Below are positions 9,056-17,557 of a stretch of 64,000 nt of DNA, piece after piece. The DNA is from DSSB01 sp046346845 (GTDB lineage Bacteria > UBA10199 > DSSB01). The stretch spans positions 248,001-312,000 of the forward strand of contig JAXMHH010000002.1 in NCBI GenBank assembly GCA_046346845.1, given 5' to 3'. The notes under the pieces were generated by a model, which was given only the letters and a program-made list of their open reading frames with translations, searched no databases and was not told where the DNA came from. Numbering within the stretch: the stretch's first letter is position 1; each line of letters begins with the position of its first letter. The position numbers and the translations under genes are program-made.

Positions 9056-10237
9056 TTATTTTTTCGGAGCGGGGGCGCCCCCATCGGGTTTGGTCCGCAG
9101 CACCGGGCTGACCCAGGCCTTCACCAGATCGCCGTTGATCCGGATCTCCCCCGCGGGATCCCGCGACAAGAGGTCAGCCCCGCGATCGACCTTGCGGCCA
9201 TCCGGCAGGGAATCCGTATTGGCGAGGGCGGCGAGATGGATTTGCCACTCCCCGTCCGGCAGGTCTACCCACTCCGCTTGCCCCAGCGAGAGATAGGCGG
9301 CCTTGAGGATCCCCGAGAGGTCCCGTTGCTCCCCCTCCGGAAAGCGCCAATTGAGGTAGTCGTCGATCCGGCTTGGGCTGCCCTTCAGCTCCGAAAAGGC
9401 CCGCAGGGCGGAGAAGCTGGCCTGCAACAAGGAAAATTTTTCCGCGAGGAAGGCGGCATGCTCCTCCCTTAGGTCGCCGAGGCGAGCGTCGCCCTCGCCG
9501 GCATGGCCGTTCAGGTCGTCCAAGAATTCCTGAGGGAGGGGCAAGCTGGGGAAGTTCGCGAAGCCGGACTCATAGGCGCTGCCGGCCTGAAAGGCATATC
9601 CCAGCAGGCCGCTCAGGAATTCCAAAAATTTCACATCGCGTGGGCTCACCCGCTGGGACCGCTCGGAGGAAAAGATCTCTTTCTCCAAGGTGTCTTCGGA
9701 AGACCCGGGGTCCACCGCGGCCAGGCAGGAAGAGGCGGATTCGAGCGCATCCCCAAACTCTCCCAGCCGACGGCGCAATTCCGAAGTGGAACTGTGCTGG
9801 GCGACCAGCGAGGCTCCGTACTGGGCGAGGAGGGTCTTGGCACCGACATCCTTGGCGAGCACCCACTCCCCAAAGGGCAGGGCCTTTTCCTTGAGGATCT
9901 GCTCGCGGGGCATTTTTCGGACTTCGGCGAAGCTCTTGGGGGCATATCCCAGCATCTTGCCCAAGGCCTGGGTGTTTTCGGAAAAATAACTCTCCAAGAA
10001 TTGGCTCAGGCAGCAGCGCAGCTGGGCCTGCCCGCCCTCCTGGATTCCACAGTAATTCTCGCGCGCGCAGGACAAGTCGCCCTTCGCGAGGCACTGCCGG
10101 GCGAGCTCTTTCGAATAGGCCGGGGGAGGTGCGCTTTCGTTGATCAGAGGCTCCGCGTCTTCGGAGGAACCGCAGGCGGCGAGGCCCAGCAAAAAAACGA
10201 GTGCCAGCGGGGCAAGACGGCGGCGAAGGAATTGCAT
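9056..10237 (-). CDS. Lipoprotein of unknown function with N-terminal Cys cluster
   Basis: The start is ATG 10237, after GGGAGG; the frame extends upstream to 10327 without support. The protein (393 aa) has a lipoprotein signal peptide (lipobox LAAC). A compact Cys-rich segment (RQCLAKGDLSCARENYC, then RCC) resembles a helical pair held by disulfides. The remainder is predicted mostly helical with no known motif. It sits alone between the lipase gene and the cytochrome operon. I do not recognise the family. Confidence 0.75.
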   Translation of the reverse strand: MQFLRRRLAPLALVFLLGLAACGSSEDAEPLINESAPPPAYSKELARQCLAKGDLSCARENYCGIQEGGQAQLRCCLSQFLESYFSENTQALGKMLGYAPKSFAEVRKMPREQILKEKALPFGEWVLAKDVGAKTLLAQYGASLVAQHSSTSELRRRLGEFGDALESASSCLAAVDPGSSEDTLEKEIFSSERSQRVSPRDVKFLEFLSGLLGYAFQAGSAYESGFANFPSLPLPQEFLDDLNGHAGEGDARLGDLREEHAAFLAEKFSLLQASFSALRAFSELKGSPSRIDDYLNWRFPEGEQRDLSGILKAAYLSLGQAEWVDLPDGEWQIHLAALANTDSLPDGRKVDRGADLLSRDPAGEIRINGDLVKAWVSPVLRTKPDGGAPAPKK

Positions 10238-10351
10238 GGAAAACCTCCCTAAAAAGGTTCTCCAGGCAATGAAGGAGCGATCGGGGAAAGTCAAGCGAAC
10301 AGGCGGAATTCGGCTGAAATTCACCAATTTGGGGCTGCCAGGGCCGGGCAG

Positions 10352-11311
10352 CTAGGGTCTTGGCCCCGGAGTCCCCGCCTCCAAGTCCCTCCACAAGGGA
10401 TTTTCAGGGTAGCGCTGGGGGTAATAGACCGCATCGACGGGGATCTTACCGTCCGGATAGTCCTGGGCCTGGCCCGCGTAGGCGGGGCGCGGTTGGGCGT
10501 CGAGGTAGGCCGCGACCTGCTGGGCGGCTTCGAGGCTCAAATGGTCCGGATGGCTGAGCGGCATGGCCCGAAACAGAAACCCCGCCAAGGTATAGACCCG
10601 TGCCAGGCCCGCGGAGTTGTTGTAGCTGCGCTCGCCCCACAGGGCCGGGGCCCAGCCGTCGCCCTTGCCGCTCGGGCCGTGGCAAGCGGCGCAATGCCCC
10701 GCATACAGGACCTTGCCTGCCTTGGGATCCAGCTGGTCGATCGGGATCTTCTGGTCGGGTGGAATCCAATCGAGGTCGCGCCAGGCCAAGGCCTGCTCCT
10801 TCTCCACGCCCGTCGAGAGATAGCTGACGTAGTCCGTGAGGTTCTGGAGGACCGCGCTGCCCAGGGGCGGGGCCTTGCCGTTCAGGCTGCGGAGAAAGCA
10901 GCTCTGCAGCCGTTCGGGCAAGCTGACCATGCGGCCGGCGCGGGGATCAAACTCGGGGTACTTCAGCGCGACGCCGACCAAGCCCAGCATCCCCTCCTGC
11001 GTCCCGCCCTGAAAATGGCAGCTCGTGCAGGCCAGCCCGTTGCCGACGTAATTCGGCGCGAGCCTCGGCGTCTGATAAAAGAGCTCCGCGCCCAGTTGCA
11101 CGGACTGCGCCAAGGCCGGATCCTTCGCGGCCAGGGCAAAGGCCTCCGGATATTCGTGGCGCGGCCCCACGGCGTGGGGATTCTCCCGGTTGGGAGCGTC
11201 CGGCCGTTCCGGGCGAACGGGGATCGTCTCGGAAAGCAGCAGGGCCCCCAAGATCAGGGCGAACAGGATGAAGTAGAAACCCGGACGGCGATAGAATGGG
11301 ACGGCGGGCAC
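10352..11311 (-). CDS. Di-heme c-type cytochrome, TsdA/SoxA-like
   Basis: The chosen start is GTG 11311, which overlaps the upstream TAG stop (TAGTG). An open frame reaches 11350 but would run 40 bases into the previous gene. The 319-aa product has a short N-terminus and one membrane anchor (FYFILFALILGALLL), then two CxxCH heme sites, CTSCH and CAACH. The first heme domain has the TsdA-like pattern of heme site, FQGGTQ, RMVSLPERLQSCFLRSLNG and a C-terminal SYLSTG. TsdA-like proteins oxidise thiosulfate to tetrathionate or reverse this. The homology is good but the substrate is inferred. It is the last gene of the obg-proB-TPR run. Confidence 0.85.
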   Translation of the reverse strand: MPAVPFYRRPGFYFILFALILGALLLSETIPVRPERPDAPNRENPHAVGPRHEYPEAFALAAKDPALAQSVQLGAELFYQTPRLAPNYVGNGLACTSCHFQGGTQEGMLGLVGVALKYPEFDPRAGRMVSLPERLQSCFLRSLNGKAPPLGSAVLQNLTDYVSYLSTGVEKEQALAWRDLDWIPPDQKIPIDQLDPKAGKVLYAGHCAACHGPSGKGDGWAPALWGERSYNNSAGLARVYTLAGFLFRAMPLSHPDHLSLEAAQQVAAYLDAQPRPAYAGQAQDYPDGKIPVDAVYYPQRYPENPLWRDLEAGTPGPRP

Positions 11312-12069
11312 TACTCCCAGGCCTCCCAGGGCACCGGGGTGCGCGTCCACATGTCGTAATACTGGTAGAGGGCGTTGCTGGTGGCGGCGGTGGCGCGCTG
11401 GTAGATCTTGCTCATGTATGAGCCGTCGTAGCGCTGGCCGTTGATCACCTGCTGATGGGCGATCACGATGGAATTCTTCAGGGCGTTGATCTCTTTTTGG
11501 TTGAGGCTGGGGTCTTCCTGGACCTGGGTCAGGCTGTCGATGGCGCGGTCGAGAAAGGCGCCGGCGCTCGCGTAGTTCTTGCTCTGGATCTGTTGGTTCG
11601 CGAGATTAAGGGAGACCTTGGAGGCCACCAATTTGAGCACAGGGCTCTTGGAGAGGGCAACCGTCATCTTGTAGGCGTTGGCCAGGTTATTGAGGGCCTC
11701 TCTCTTGCGCTTCATGTCGATCGCGTAATCGGCCTCGTCGAGGTAGTTGAGGATCTTGCCGAAGCTGAGCTCGCGCTCCTCGTCGCCCGAAATGCCGCCC
11801 ATCTTGCCGATCGCCGTTTTCAAGAAATCCCGCACCTCGTTCAGTTTGGCGTCGCCTTCTTCCCATTGGTTTTTTCGGACCAGGTCGCCGGATTCTTTGA
11901 TGCCGTCGATGAGGCGGCTCATCCCGCTTTGGATGGTGCTCTCGACCTCGAGCTCGACGTCCGTGGAGGTCTTGCCCAGTTCCAGGGCGCTCTTGGGATT
12001 GGTGCTTTGCGCGCGGGCGCCAGCGGCGAAGAGAAAAACCAGGCATGCCAGGGGAATGAAACGACGCAT
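11311..12069 (-). CDS. Exported helical protein of unknown function
   Basis: 252 aa with a clear Sec signal peptide (cleavage after ARA, residue 20) and an ATG preceded by GGGAGG. The mature part is almost entirely helical, with heptad-like spacing, and contains TPR-like helices (NYASAGAFLDRAIDSLTQVQ), but no full TPR consensus repeats. The stop codon overlaps the GTG of the cytochrome gene, which suggests a shared transcript. A periplasmic scaffold or chaperone is possible; function is not known. Confidence 0.75.
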   Translation of the reverse strand: MRRFIPLACLVFLFAAGARAQSTNPKSALELGKTSTDVELEVESTIQSGMSRLIDGIKESGDLVRKNQWEEGDAKLNEVRDFLKTAIGKMGGISGDEERELSFGKILNYLDEADYAIDMKRKREALNNLANAYKMTVALSKSPVLKLVASKVSLNLANQQIQSKNYASAGAFLDRAIDSLTQVQEDPSLNQKEINALKNSIVIAHQQVINGQRYDGSYMSKIYQRATAATSNALYQYYDMWTRTPVPWEAWE

Positions 12070-12125
12070 CTCGAGCCTCCCGTATCGTCGAATGTTCGAA
12101 GAGCAGGCTACTGCAAACGGCGGGA

Positions 12126-12653
12126 TTAGTCCACCAATCCCATTTTGCCGCCCAATTGAGCCGCGAGGGGTGACTCGGCCTTTTTCAGGGCGTCCAGTTG
12201 CTTCTTCGCCTTTTTATAATCGAAGTGCTCGGGCTCCATGTAGAGGATGCCCAGCTTGAAGCGGAGATTGGGGTCTTCCGGAGCAGCCGCGACGGCCGCT
12301 TCCATCTCGGCGAGCTCGAGGGCGGGGAGTTTCTTCTTCCGGAACACCTGGCTGAGCCCCAGGTGCGCCGAGGCCAAGGCCGGCCGCAGGCGCAGGGCCT
12401 GGCGATAGGAGCTGATCGCCAGCTCGTAAAGCGCCCGCTCGTAATAGACGTCTCCCAACTTGACGTGAATCAAGGGGTCGGTGGGGTTCGCCTTGAGCTC
12501 TTCGAAGATGTCCGCGATCCGGGTATCGGCCGGCGCCTCCTGCTGCAGCTGGACGGCCTGCTTGACGATCGCCGTCTCGCCGGCCTGAGCCGACGCTTGG
12601 AGAGGAAGAAGACAAACAACGAGCAAGGCCAGGATCGATTGGATGTTAGGCAT
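12126..12653 (-). CDS. Exported TPR-repeat protein
   Basis: 175 aa with a Sec signal peptide (ASA cleavage near residue 23). Tetratricopeptide repeats are visible from residue 58: PLIHVKLGDVYYERALYELA, AISSYRQALRLRPALASAHL, and GLSQVFRKKKLPALELAEME followed by APEDPNLRFKLGILY. TPRs form a helical scaffold for protein-protein contacts, here in the periplasm. It lies 43 bases downstream of proB and 56 bases before the next gene, so it probably belongs to the same operon. Confidence 0.85.
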   Translation of the reverse strand: MPNIQSILALLVVCLLPLQASAQAGETAIVKQAVQLQQEAPADTRIADIFEELKANPTDPLIHVKLGDVYYERALYELAISSYRQALRLRPALASAHLGLSQVFRKKKLPALELAEMEAAVAAAPEDPNLRFKLGILYMEPEHFDYKKAKKQLDALKKAESPLAAQLGGKMGLVD

Positions 12654-12696
12654 GCTGTTCCTACGAAAGCGGGCCCAGGCCGGGTCTTAGAGAACC

Positions 12697-13830
12697 TCAG
12701 CGTTCGCCCAAGAGGACCAGGTCGTCCCGGTGGATGACCTCGTCGAAGTACTTGTATCCCAAAATTTTTTCGATCTCGCCCGTCTTGCAGCCCTTGATCT
12801 GCCCCAATTCCTTCGCGCTGTAGCTGCTCAGGCCCCGGGCAAAGGGCGCCTCCCCTGCCACCTTCACCTCGATCAGGTCGCCCTGGGAGAAATCGCCCTC
12901 GATGTCGCGGACCCCCGACGGCAGCAAGGATTTGCCCTTCGCCATCAGGGCCTCCTTGGCCCCGGCGTCGACCAACAAGGCGCCCCGTGGACGCAGGGTA
13001 TAGGCCAGCCAATGCTTCTTGGCCGTGAGGCGATCGGTGCCACCCTTGGGCAAAAGCACGGTCCCGAGGTCTTCTCCCGCCAGCAGCCGTTCCACCACCC
13101 GGGGCTCGCGGCCGTTGGCGATCACGGTGGTCACGCCGAAGTCCGCCGCCTTCTCGGCGGCTTCCAGCTTGGTGCGCATCCCGCCCGTCGAGCCCGCGCG
13201 CAGCGTGTCGGAGGCCCCTTTGTAGAGCGCGCGGTCGACGCTCTCGACCACGCTGAGGCGCTTGGCGTCTTTTTTGATCTTGGGATCGGCGTCGTAGACG
13301 GCGTCGATGTCGGTGAGGATGATCAACAGGTCGGCCTCGGCTACGTTGGTCACCAACGCGGAAAGATTGTCGTTGTCGCCGATCTTGATCTCGTGGACGG
13401 CAACGGTGTCGTTCTCGTTGATGATCGGGATCACGCCCAGGCGGAGCAGCTCGGCAATGGCGTGGCGGGCATTGAGAAAGCGGCGGCGATCCCCAAGGTC
13501 GTCGCGGGTGAGCAGGATCTGCGCCACGTGGAGCCCGTGCTTGGCGAAGGCCTTCTCGTACTCGTGCATCAGGGCGGTTTGGCCGGCCGCCGCCATCGCC
13601 TGTTTTTGCGGAATCAGGTGGGGTTTTTTCTCGAAGCCCAAGCGCTTCATCCCGGCCGCGATGGCTCCCGAGCTCACCAGGATGACCTTCCTACCCCCCT
13701 CGCAAAGCTCCGCCACCTCGGCGGCGAGGCGCTGGAAGACCTTGGGGTCGAGCCTGCCTTCCGGGTCGGTCAGGATGGAGCTGCCGATCTTGAGGATGAG
13801 ACGCTTCTTTTTTTTGAGCTGATCGCGCAT
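12697..13830 (-). CDS. proB: Glutamate 5-kinase
   Basis: Phosphorylates glutamate in the first step of proline synthesis. The start is ATG 13830, and the length of 377 aa is normal for the long ProB form. The amino-acid-kinase domain carries LILKIGSSILT, the SSGAIAAGM loop, NENDTVAVHEIKIGDNDNLSA and GSTGGMRTKLEAAEKA. A C-terminal PUA domain starts near residue 275 (RGALLVDAGAKEAL). The stop of obg lies eight bases upstream, so the two are cotranscribed, as in many deltaproteobacteria. No proA is visible in the window. Confidence 0.97.
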   Translation of the reverse strand: MRDQLKKKKRLILKIGSSILTDPEGRLDPKVFQRLAAEVAELCEGGRKVILVSSGAIAAGMKRLGFEKKPHLIPQKQAMAAAGQTALMHEYEKAFAKHGLHVAQILLTRDDLGDRRRFLNARHAIAELLRLGVIPIINENDTVAVHEIKIGDNDNLSALVTNVAEADLLIILTDIDAVYDADPKIKKDAKRLSVVESVDRALYKGASDTLRAGSTGGMRTKLEAAEKAADFGVTTVIANGREPRVVERLLAGEDLGTVLLPKGGTDRLTAKKHWLAYTLRPRGALLVDAGAKEALMAKGKSLLPSGVRDIEGDFSQGDLIEVKVAGEAPFARGLSSYSAKELGQIKGCKTGEIEKILGYKYFDEVIHRDDLVLLGER

Positions 13831-13838
13831 CGTGGGAC

Positions 13839-14843
13839 CTAGGCCGATTCCCCGAGTATCTCCTTCGCCAGGGCCTGCAGTAGTTGATCCAGTCCCTTGC
13901 CGGTGGCGGCCGAAACCGCGAAGGTCTTCCGTTTTTTTGCCGAAAAAACCTGCTCGGCCTTTTTTAATACCTTTGGGTCGGTGAGCAAATCGATTTTTGA
14001 AAAGACCACCCAGCGCTTGCGCTTCTTGAATTCGGGGGAATAGGCCAGCAGCTCCTTCTCGATCAACTGATAGGACTTCCAGGGATCGGGGTATTCCGGG
14101 TCGCTCAGGTCGATCAGGTGCAGGAAGACCCGGGTGCGCTCGATGTGGCGGAGGAATTTGATGCCCATCCCGGCGCCCTGGCTGGCCCCCTCGATCAAGC
14201 CCGGAATGTCGGCCACGGTGAAACTCCGCAGCCCCGCCTTCACGACCCCCAGGACCGGCTGGAGGGTAGTGAAGGGATAGTCGGCGATCTTCGGTTTGGC
14301 CGCCGAGATGCGGGAAATCAAGGTCGACTTCCCCGCGTTGGGCCTGCCGATCAGACCCACGTCGGCCAGGAGCTTCAGCTCGAGCTTGAGCTCGCGTTCC
14401 TCCCCCGGCTTGCCCAGGCTGCGCTGGCGCGGGGCTCGGTTGACGGAAGAAACATAGGAAAGGTTGCCGCGCCCGCCCCGCCCCCCCTGGGCGGCCAGAT
14501 AGCGCTGGCCCGGCTCGATCAAATCCGCCAGCACCTCGTCGCTCTCCGGGTCCTTGACCACGGTGCCCACCGGGACCCGGATCACCTCGTCGCGCCCGGT
14601 GCGGCCATAGCGGTTGGCGCCGAGCCCATGGCCGCCGCGCTGGGCCTCGAAAATCTTGCGGTAGCGGAAGTCCAGCAAGGTCAACAGGCCGGAATCGGCC
14701 TCGAACACCACATTCCCGCCGTCGCCGCCGTTGCCCCCGTCCGGTCCCCCGCGCGGGACGTACTTCTCGCGCCGGAAAGAGACGCAACCGTCCCCGCCTC
14801 CGCCGCCGCGCACCGTGATTTGGACCTCGTCGATAAACTTCAT
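13839..14843 (-). CDS. obgE: Obg family ribosome-assembly GTPase
   Basis: An essential GTPase acting on 50S ribosome assembly and stress signalling. At 334 aa it has the glycine-rich Obg fold (VRGGGGGDGCVSF, KYVPRGGPDGGNGGDGG) and the G domain with Walker A GRPNAGKSTLI, switch region DYPFTTLQPVLG, G3 DIPGLIEGASQGAG and a G4 of the form SKID instead of the common NKID. No long C-terminal acidic extension is present. It lies downstream of rpmA and upstream of proB. Confidence 0.97.
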   Translation of the reverse strand: MKFIDEVQITVRGGGGGDGCVSFRREKYVPRGGPDGGNGGDGGNVVFEADSGLLTLLDFRYRKIFEAQRGGHGLGANRYGRTGRDEVIRVPVGTVVKDPESDEVLADLIEPGQRYLAAQGGRGGRGNLSYVSSVNRAPRQRSLGKPGEERELKLELKLLADVGLIGRPNAGKSTLISRISAAKPKIADYPFTTLQPVLGVVKAGLRSFTVADIPGLIEGASQGAGMGIKFLRHIERTRVFLHLIDLSDPEYPDPWKSYQLIEKELLAYSPEFKKRKRWVVFSKIDLLTDPKVLKKAEQVFSAKKRKTFAVSAATGKGLDQLLQALAKEILGESA

Positions 14844-14936
14844 TTCAATCCCCTAACCTCTCCTGCGATCATCCCATGCCTAGGCGAACCCCTAGCGAAA
14901 TTGGCATGGGAAAATCGAAATTGGAGGGAAAGGCCG

Positions 14937-14968
14937 AAAAAAAACCCCGCAGCGATTTCACTGCGGGG
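14937..14968 (-). terminator. Rho-independent terminator downstream of rpmA
   Basis: Read on the minus strand: an 8-bp stem (CCCCGCAG with CTGCGGGG), an 8-base loop and eight T. It lies 25 bases after the rpmA stop, between rpmA and obg, and so separates or attenuates the ribosomal-protein pair from obg-proB. Confidence 0.9.
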
Positions 14969-14992
14969 TTTTGATGAAAAATCGCTTCGGCT

Positions 14993-15250
14993 TCAAGCCG
15001 CCGGATAGACGCTGACGCGCTTCTTGTCGCGGCCGAAGGGCTCGTATTTCACCACGCCGGAGATCTTGGCGAAGAGGGTGAAGTCTTTGCCCTGCCCCAC
15101 GTTCTTGCCGGGGAAGATCTTGTTGCCGACCTGACGAACCAGGATGGAGCCGGCGGGGATGTTCTGCCCGCCGTAGACCTTGACGCCGCGGCGTTGCCCG
15201 TTCGAATCGCGCCCGTTTTTGCTGGAACCACCAGCCTTTTTATGTGCCAT
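14993..15250 (-). CDS. rpmA: 50S ribosomal protein L27
   Basis: 85 aa. It starts with MAHKKAGGSSKNGRDSNGQR, the typical L27 N-terminus that reaches the peptidyl-transferase centre, followed by GVKVYGGQNIPAGSILVRQ and GKDFTLFA. The start is ATG 15250, 11 bases after rplU. There is no N-terminal extension needing protease cleavage, unlike in Firmicutes. Confidence 0.98.
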   Translation of the reverse strand: MAHKKAGGSSKNGRDSNGQRRGVKVYGGQNIPAGSILVRQVGNKIFPGKNVGQGKDFTLFAKISGVVKYEPFGRDKKRVSVYPAA

Positions 15251-15261
15251 GACGAATACCT

Positions 15262-15576
15262 CTAAGCGGAAATTTGCTTGATCAGGACCTCGGTGAATTC
15301 CTGCCGATGCCCGAAATGCTTGGAATAACCCTTGCGGCGCTTTTTCTTGAAGACCATCACCTTTTTGTCCTTGGCTTGGGTGACGATCTCGCCGGCGACC
15401 TTGGCGGTCTCGACGACCGGCGTGCCGATCACGGGGTTTTCGCCGCCGACCATCAGGACGCGGGTGAATTCGATCGACTGCCCGACCACGCCCTCCGGGA
15501 CCTTCTCGATTTTGACCTTCTCGCCTTCGGAGACCTTGTATTGTTTGCCGCCGGTCTCGATGATCGCGTACTTCAT
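15262..15576 (-). CDS. rplU: 50S ribosomal protein L21
   Basis: 104 aa. The start is ATG 15576 (MKYAIIETGGKQYKV) with AAAGGA upstream; the frame runs on to 15642 without a sensible start. The C-terminal signature KKKRRKGYSKHFGHRQEFT is diagnostic of L21. It binds 23S rRNA in the 50S subunit and is cotranscribed with rpmA. A hairpin lies in its leader. Confidence 0.98.
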   Translation of the reverse strand: MKYAIIETGGKQYKVSEGEKVKIEKVPEGVVGQSIEFTRVLMVGGENPVIGTPVVETAKVAGEIVTQAKDKKVMVFKKKRRKGYSKHFGHRQEFTEVLIKQISA

Positions 15577-15597
15577 AATAAATCCTTTTGCAGAAAG

Positions 15598-15613
15598 CGC
15601 ACCCCAAGGTGCG
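15598..15613 (-). promoter_or_regulatory. Hairpin in the rplU leader (candidate autoregulatory site)
   Basis: A perfect 6-bp stem (CGCACC with GGTGCG) and a 4-base loop, 22 bases upstream of the rplU ATG and without a T run. Ribosomal-protein operons are often controlled by such leader stems. The role here is inferred from position only. Confidence 0.4.
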
Positions 15614-15623
15614 AGGGGGCGAA

Positions 15624-15652
15624 GAGTTATCCGTTTTTCCACAGCGAGTCAA
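15624..15652 (-). promoter_or_regulatory. Candidate sigma-70 promoter of rplU-rpmA
   Basis: On the minus strand TTGACT at 15652-15647, then 17 bases, then TAACTC at 15629-15624. The -35 is good and the -10 weak. It is correctly placed about 50 bases before the rplU start. Confidence 0.4.
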
Positions 15653-15917
15653 GAATTCGAGCGGCGATTTCTGGCTTCTTGACGCGGCCGGCGGAGACTC
15701 CGCCCCACATAAAATTCCTACTAATTTTCAAAATGTTAGCGAATTGAGGGGCGAATTTCCAAGGCTTTTCTCGAAAAAAACCCTAGCGCCGTTCCCCTTG
15801 TTTAATTTTAATAAAATAATTTCAAATAGTTACAAATAGCGAGGCGACTGGCCGCATCCAAGCGCCCCTTTGGCCCAGTATTTGTACATAGATTTCTTTG
15901 GAAAGGGAAGAGCGCCT

Positions 15918-16034
15918 ATGGGCCGATTCTTCAAAAACTTCGTCGACCGTTATTTTAAGGTCTACTTCGCCGTCTCCTTGATGGGCTTCGTGCTGACCAT
16001 CGTCTTGATGACCGTCCCGAAGTGGTTCCGCTAG
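15918..16034 (+). CDS. Small single-span membrane protein, 38 aa
   Basis: ATG 15918 is preceded by AAAGGGAAGAG at good spacing. The product is MGRFFKNFVDRYFKVYFAVS followed by a hydrophobic span (LMGFVLTIVLMTV) and a basic end (PKWFR), so it is a one-helix inner-membrane peptide with a positively charged N-terminus. Its TAG stop and the TAG stop of the convergent rng share the same four bases, CTAG (16031-16034). It has its own AT-rich upstream region. No family is recognised; the RBS and membrane pattern argue that it is real. Confidence 0.65.
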   Translation: MGRFFKNFVDRYFKVYFAVSLMGFVLTIVLMTVPKWFR

Positions 16035-17539
16035 CCGCGAATCGGCTTGATCTCGAAATGCTCGGGATTGAAGGTATCGACCGACTCGATCACGATGCTT
16101 TTGTAGATCTTCTTCTCGAGCGCGATCAGGCCCTCCCGCTCCTCGTCATTTAAAACCTCCGCCACCGAGGGATGCACCTTTACCAAGAGCTTCGTCTGGT
16201 CGATGTTCTGCGCCTCCCGCTGCAATTGCCGAAAAATCTCATAGCACACCGTGGTGCGGCTCTTGATGTAGCCGCGGCCTTCGCAGACCACGCAGCTCTC
16301 GCACAATACCCGAGCCAGGCTCTCGTGGGTGCGCTTGCGCGTCATTTCGATCAGGCCCAGTTCGGTGATGCGGCTGAGCGTCGTCTTGGCGCGGTCTTTG
16401 CGCAGCGCCTCCCGCAGGGCCGAGTAGACTCGCTCCCGCGAGCTGCGCCGCTCCATGTCGATGAAGTCGAGGATGATGATCCCGCCCAGGTTGCGGACGC
16501 GCAGCTGGTAGACGATTTCCTGGACCGCCTCGAGGTTGGTCTTGAGGATGGTGTCCTCGAGGTTGGAGCGGCCGACGAAGCGCCCGGTATTGACGTCGAT
16601 GGTGGTCAGGGCCTCGGTCTGGTCGATGATGAGATAGCCGCCGCTCTTCAGCCACACCTTGCTGCCCAAGGCCCGGTTGATCTCGGTCTCGATGCCGTAA
16701 TGGTCGAAGATGGGGTCCTTGCCGCGGTAGAATTCGACGGTGTGCTCGAGATGCGGCATGAAGCGCTTTACGAAGGCCAGGATGTTCTCGAATTCTTCCC
16801 GGTCGTCGATCACGATGCGCTCGATCTCGAAGCTGAACAGGTCGCGCAGCAAGCGGAGGACGATATCGAGCTCGGTGTGGATGAGCGCCGGTGCCGGGGT
16901 GCGGCCGGTCTTGTCGAGGATCTCCCGCCAAGTGGTCGAGAGGTACTCGATGTCGGATTTCACCATCTCTTCGCTCAAGCCTGCGGAGGCGGTACGGACG
17001 ATGAAGCCTCCCTCCTCCGGCCGGTAGCGGCGGATGATGTCGCGCAGCCGGCGGCGCTCCTCGTCGTCGCCGATGCGCCGCGAGGTCCCGATCTTGTCCC
17101 AAGTGGGCATGTAGACCACCGAGCGCCCCGGCAGGCTGATGTGGCTGGTGACCCGGGCTCCCTTGGTGCCGATGGGGCCGCGGGCGACCTGCACCAGCAC
17201 TTCCTGGCCCGGCCTCAGCAGGTCTTGGATCTGCTGCCGGTCCCGCCAGCGCCTGCGTGGTTTCGTCTCCTTCTCGTCCTTCTCCTCGTCGTTCGAGTCG
17301 ATATCGCCCAGCTCCTCATTGACGTCGCTGACGTAGAGGAAGGCGGCCTTCTCCATGCCGATCTCGACGAAGGCGGCCTGCATGCCGGGGAGCACCCGCT
17401 GCACCTTGCCCTTGTAGATGTTGCCGACGTAGGCGACCTCTTTGGCCCGCTCGTAGTAGACTTCGCCAACGACGTTGTTCTCGAGGTAGGCGACGCGCTT
17501 CTCCTTGGAAGTCACGTTCACGATCAATTCTTTTGCCAT
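16031..17539 (-). CDS. rng: Ribonuclease G/E family endoribonuclease
   Basis: 502 aa, the length of RNase G. It processes rRNA 5' ends and decays mRNA. Order: N-terminal S1 RNA-binding domain (VGNIYKGKVQRVLPGMQAAF), acidic insert (residues 75-95), RNase H-like and 5'-sensor region, and DNase I-like catalytic core with metal-binding Asp in DVNTGRFVG and DFIDM. A Zn-link-like Cys cluster, CESCVVCEGRG, follows near residue 420. There is no C-terminal degradosome scaffold as in RNase E. It lies 18 bases after the radical-SAM gene, a pairing conserved in many deltaproteobacteria. Confidence 0.96.
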   Translation of the reverse strand: MAKELIVNVTSKEKRVAYLENNVVGEVYYERAKEVAYVGNIYKGKVQRVLPGMQAAFVEIGMEKAAFLYVSDVNEELGDIDSNDEEKDEKETKPRRRWRDRQQIQDLLRPGQEVLVQVARGPIGTKGARVTSHISLPGRSVVYMPTWDKIGTSRRIGDDEERRRLRDIIRRYRPEEGGFIVRTASAGLSEEMVKSDIEYLSTTWREILDKTGRTPAPALIHTELDIVLRLLRDLFSFEIERIVIDDREEFENILAFVKRFMPHLEHTVEFYRGKDPIFDHYGIETEINRALGSKVWLKSGGYLIIDQTEALTTIDVNTGRFVGRSNLEDTILKTNLEAVQEIVYQLRVRNLGGIIILDFIDMERRSSRERVYSALREALRKDRAKTTLSRITELGLIEMTRKRTHESLARVLCESCVVCEGRGYIKSRTTVCYEIFRQLQREAQNIDQTKLLVKVHPSVAEVLNDEEREGLIALEKKIYKSIVIESVDTFNPEHFEIKPIRG

Positions 17540-17557
17540 GTGTTTTCTAGGAGGGGA

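Larger units (their letters stand above)
15577..15917. other. Intergenic region between rplU and the 38-codon gene
   Basis: 341 bases. The left part holds the rplU leader hairpin and candidate promoter. The stretch 15710-15840 is strikingly AT-rich for this genome and probably contains promoter or upstream elements for the plus-strand small gene. No further gene is seen. Confidence 0.5.
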
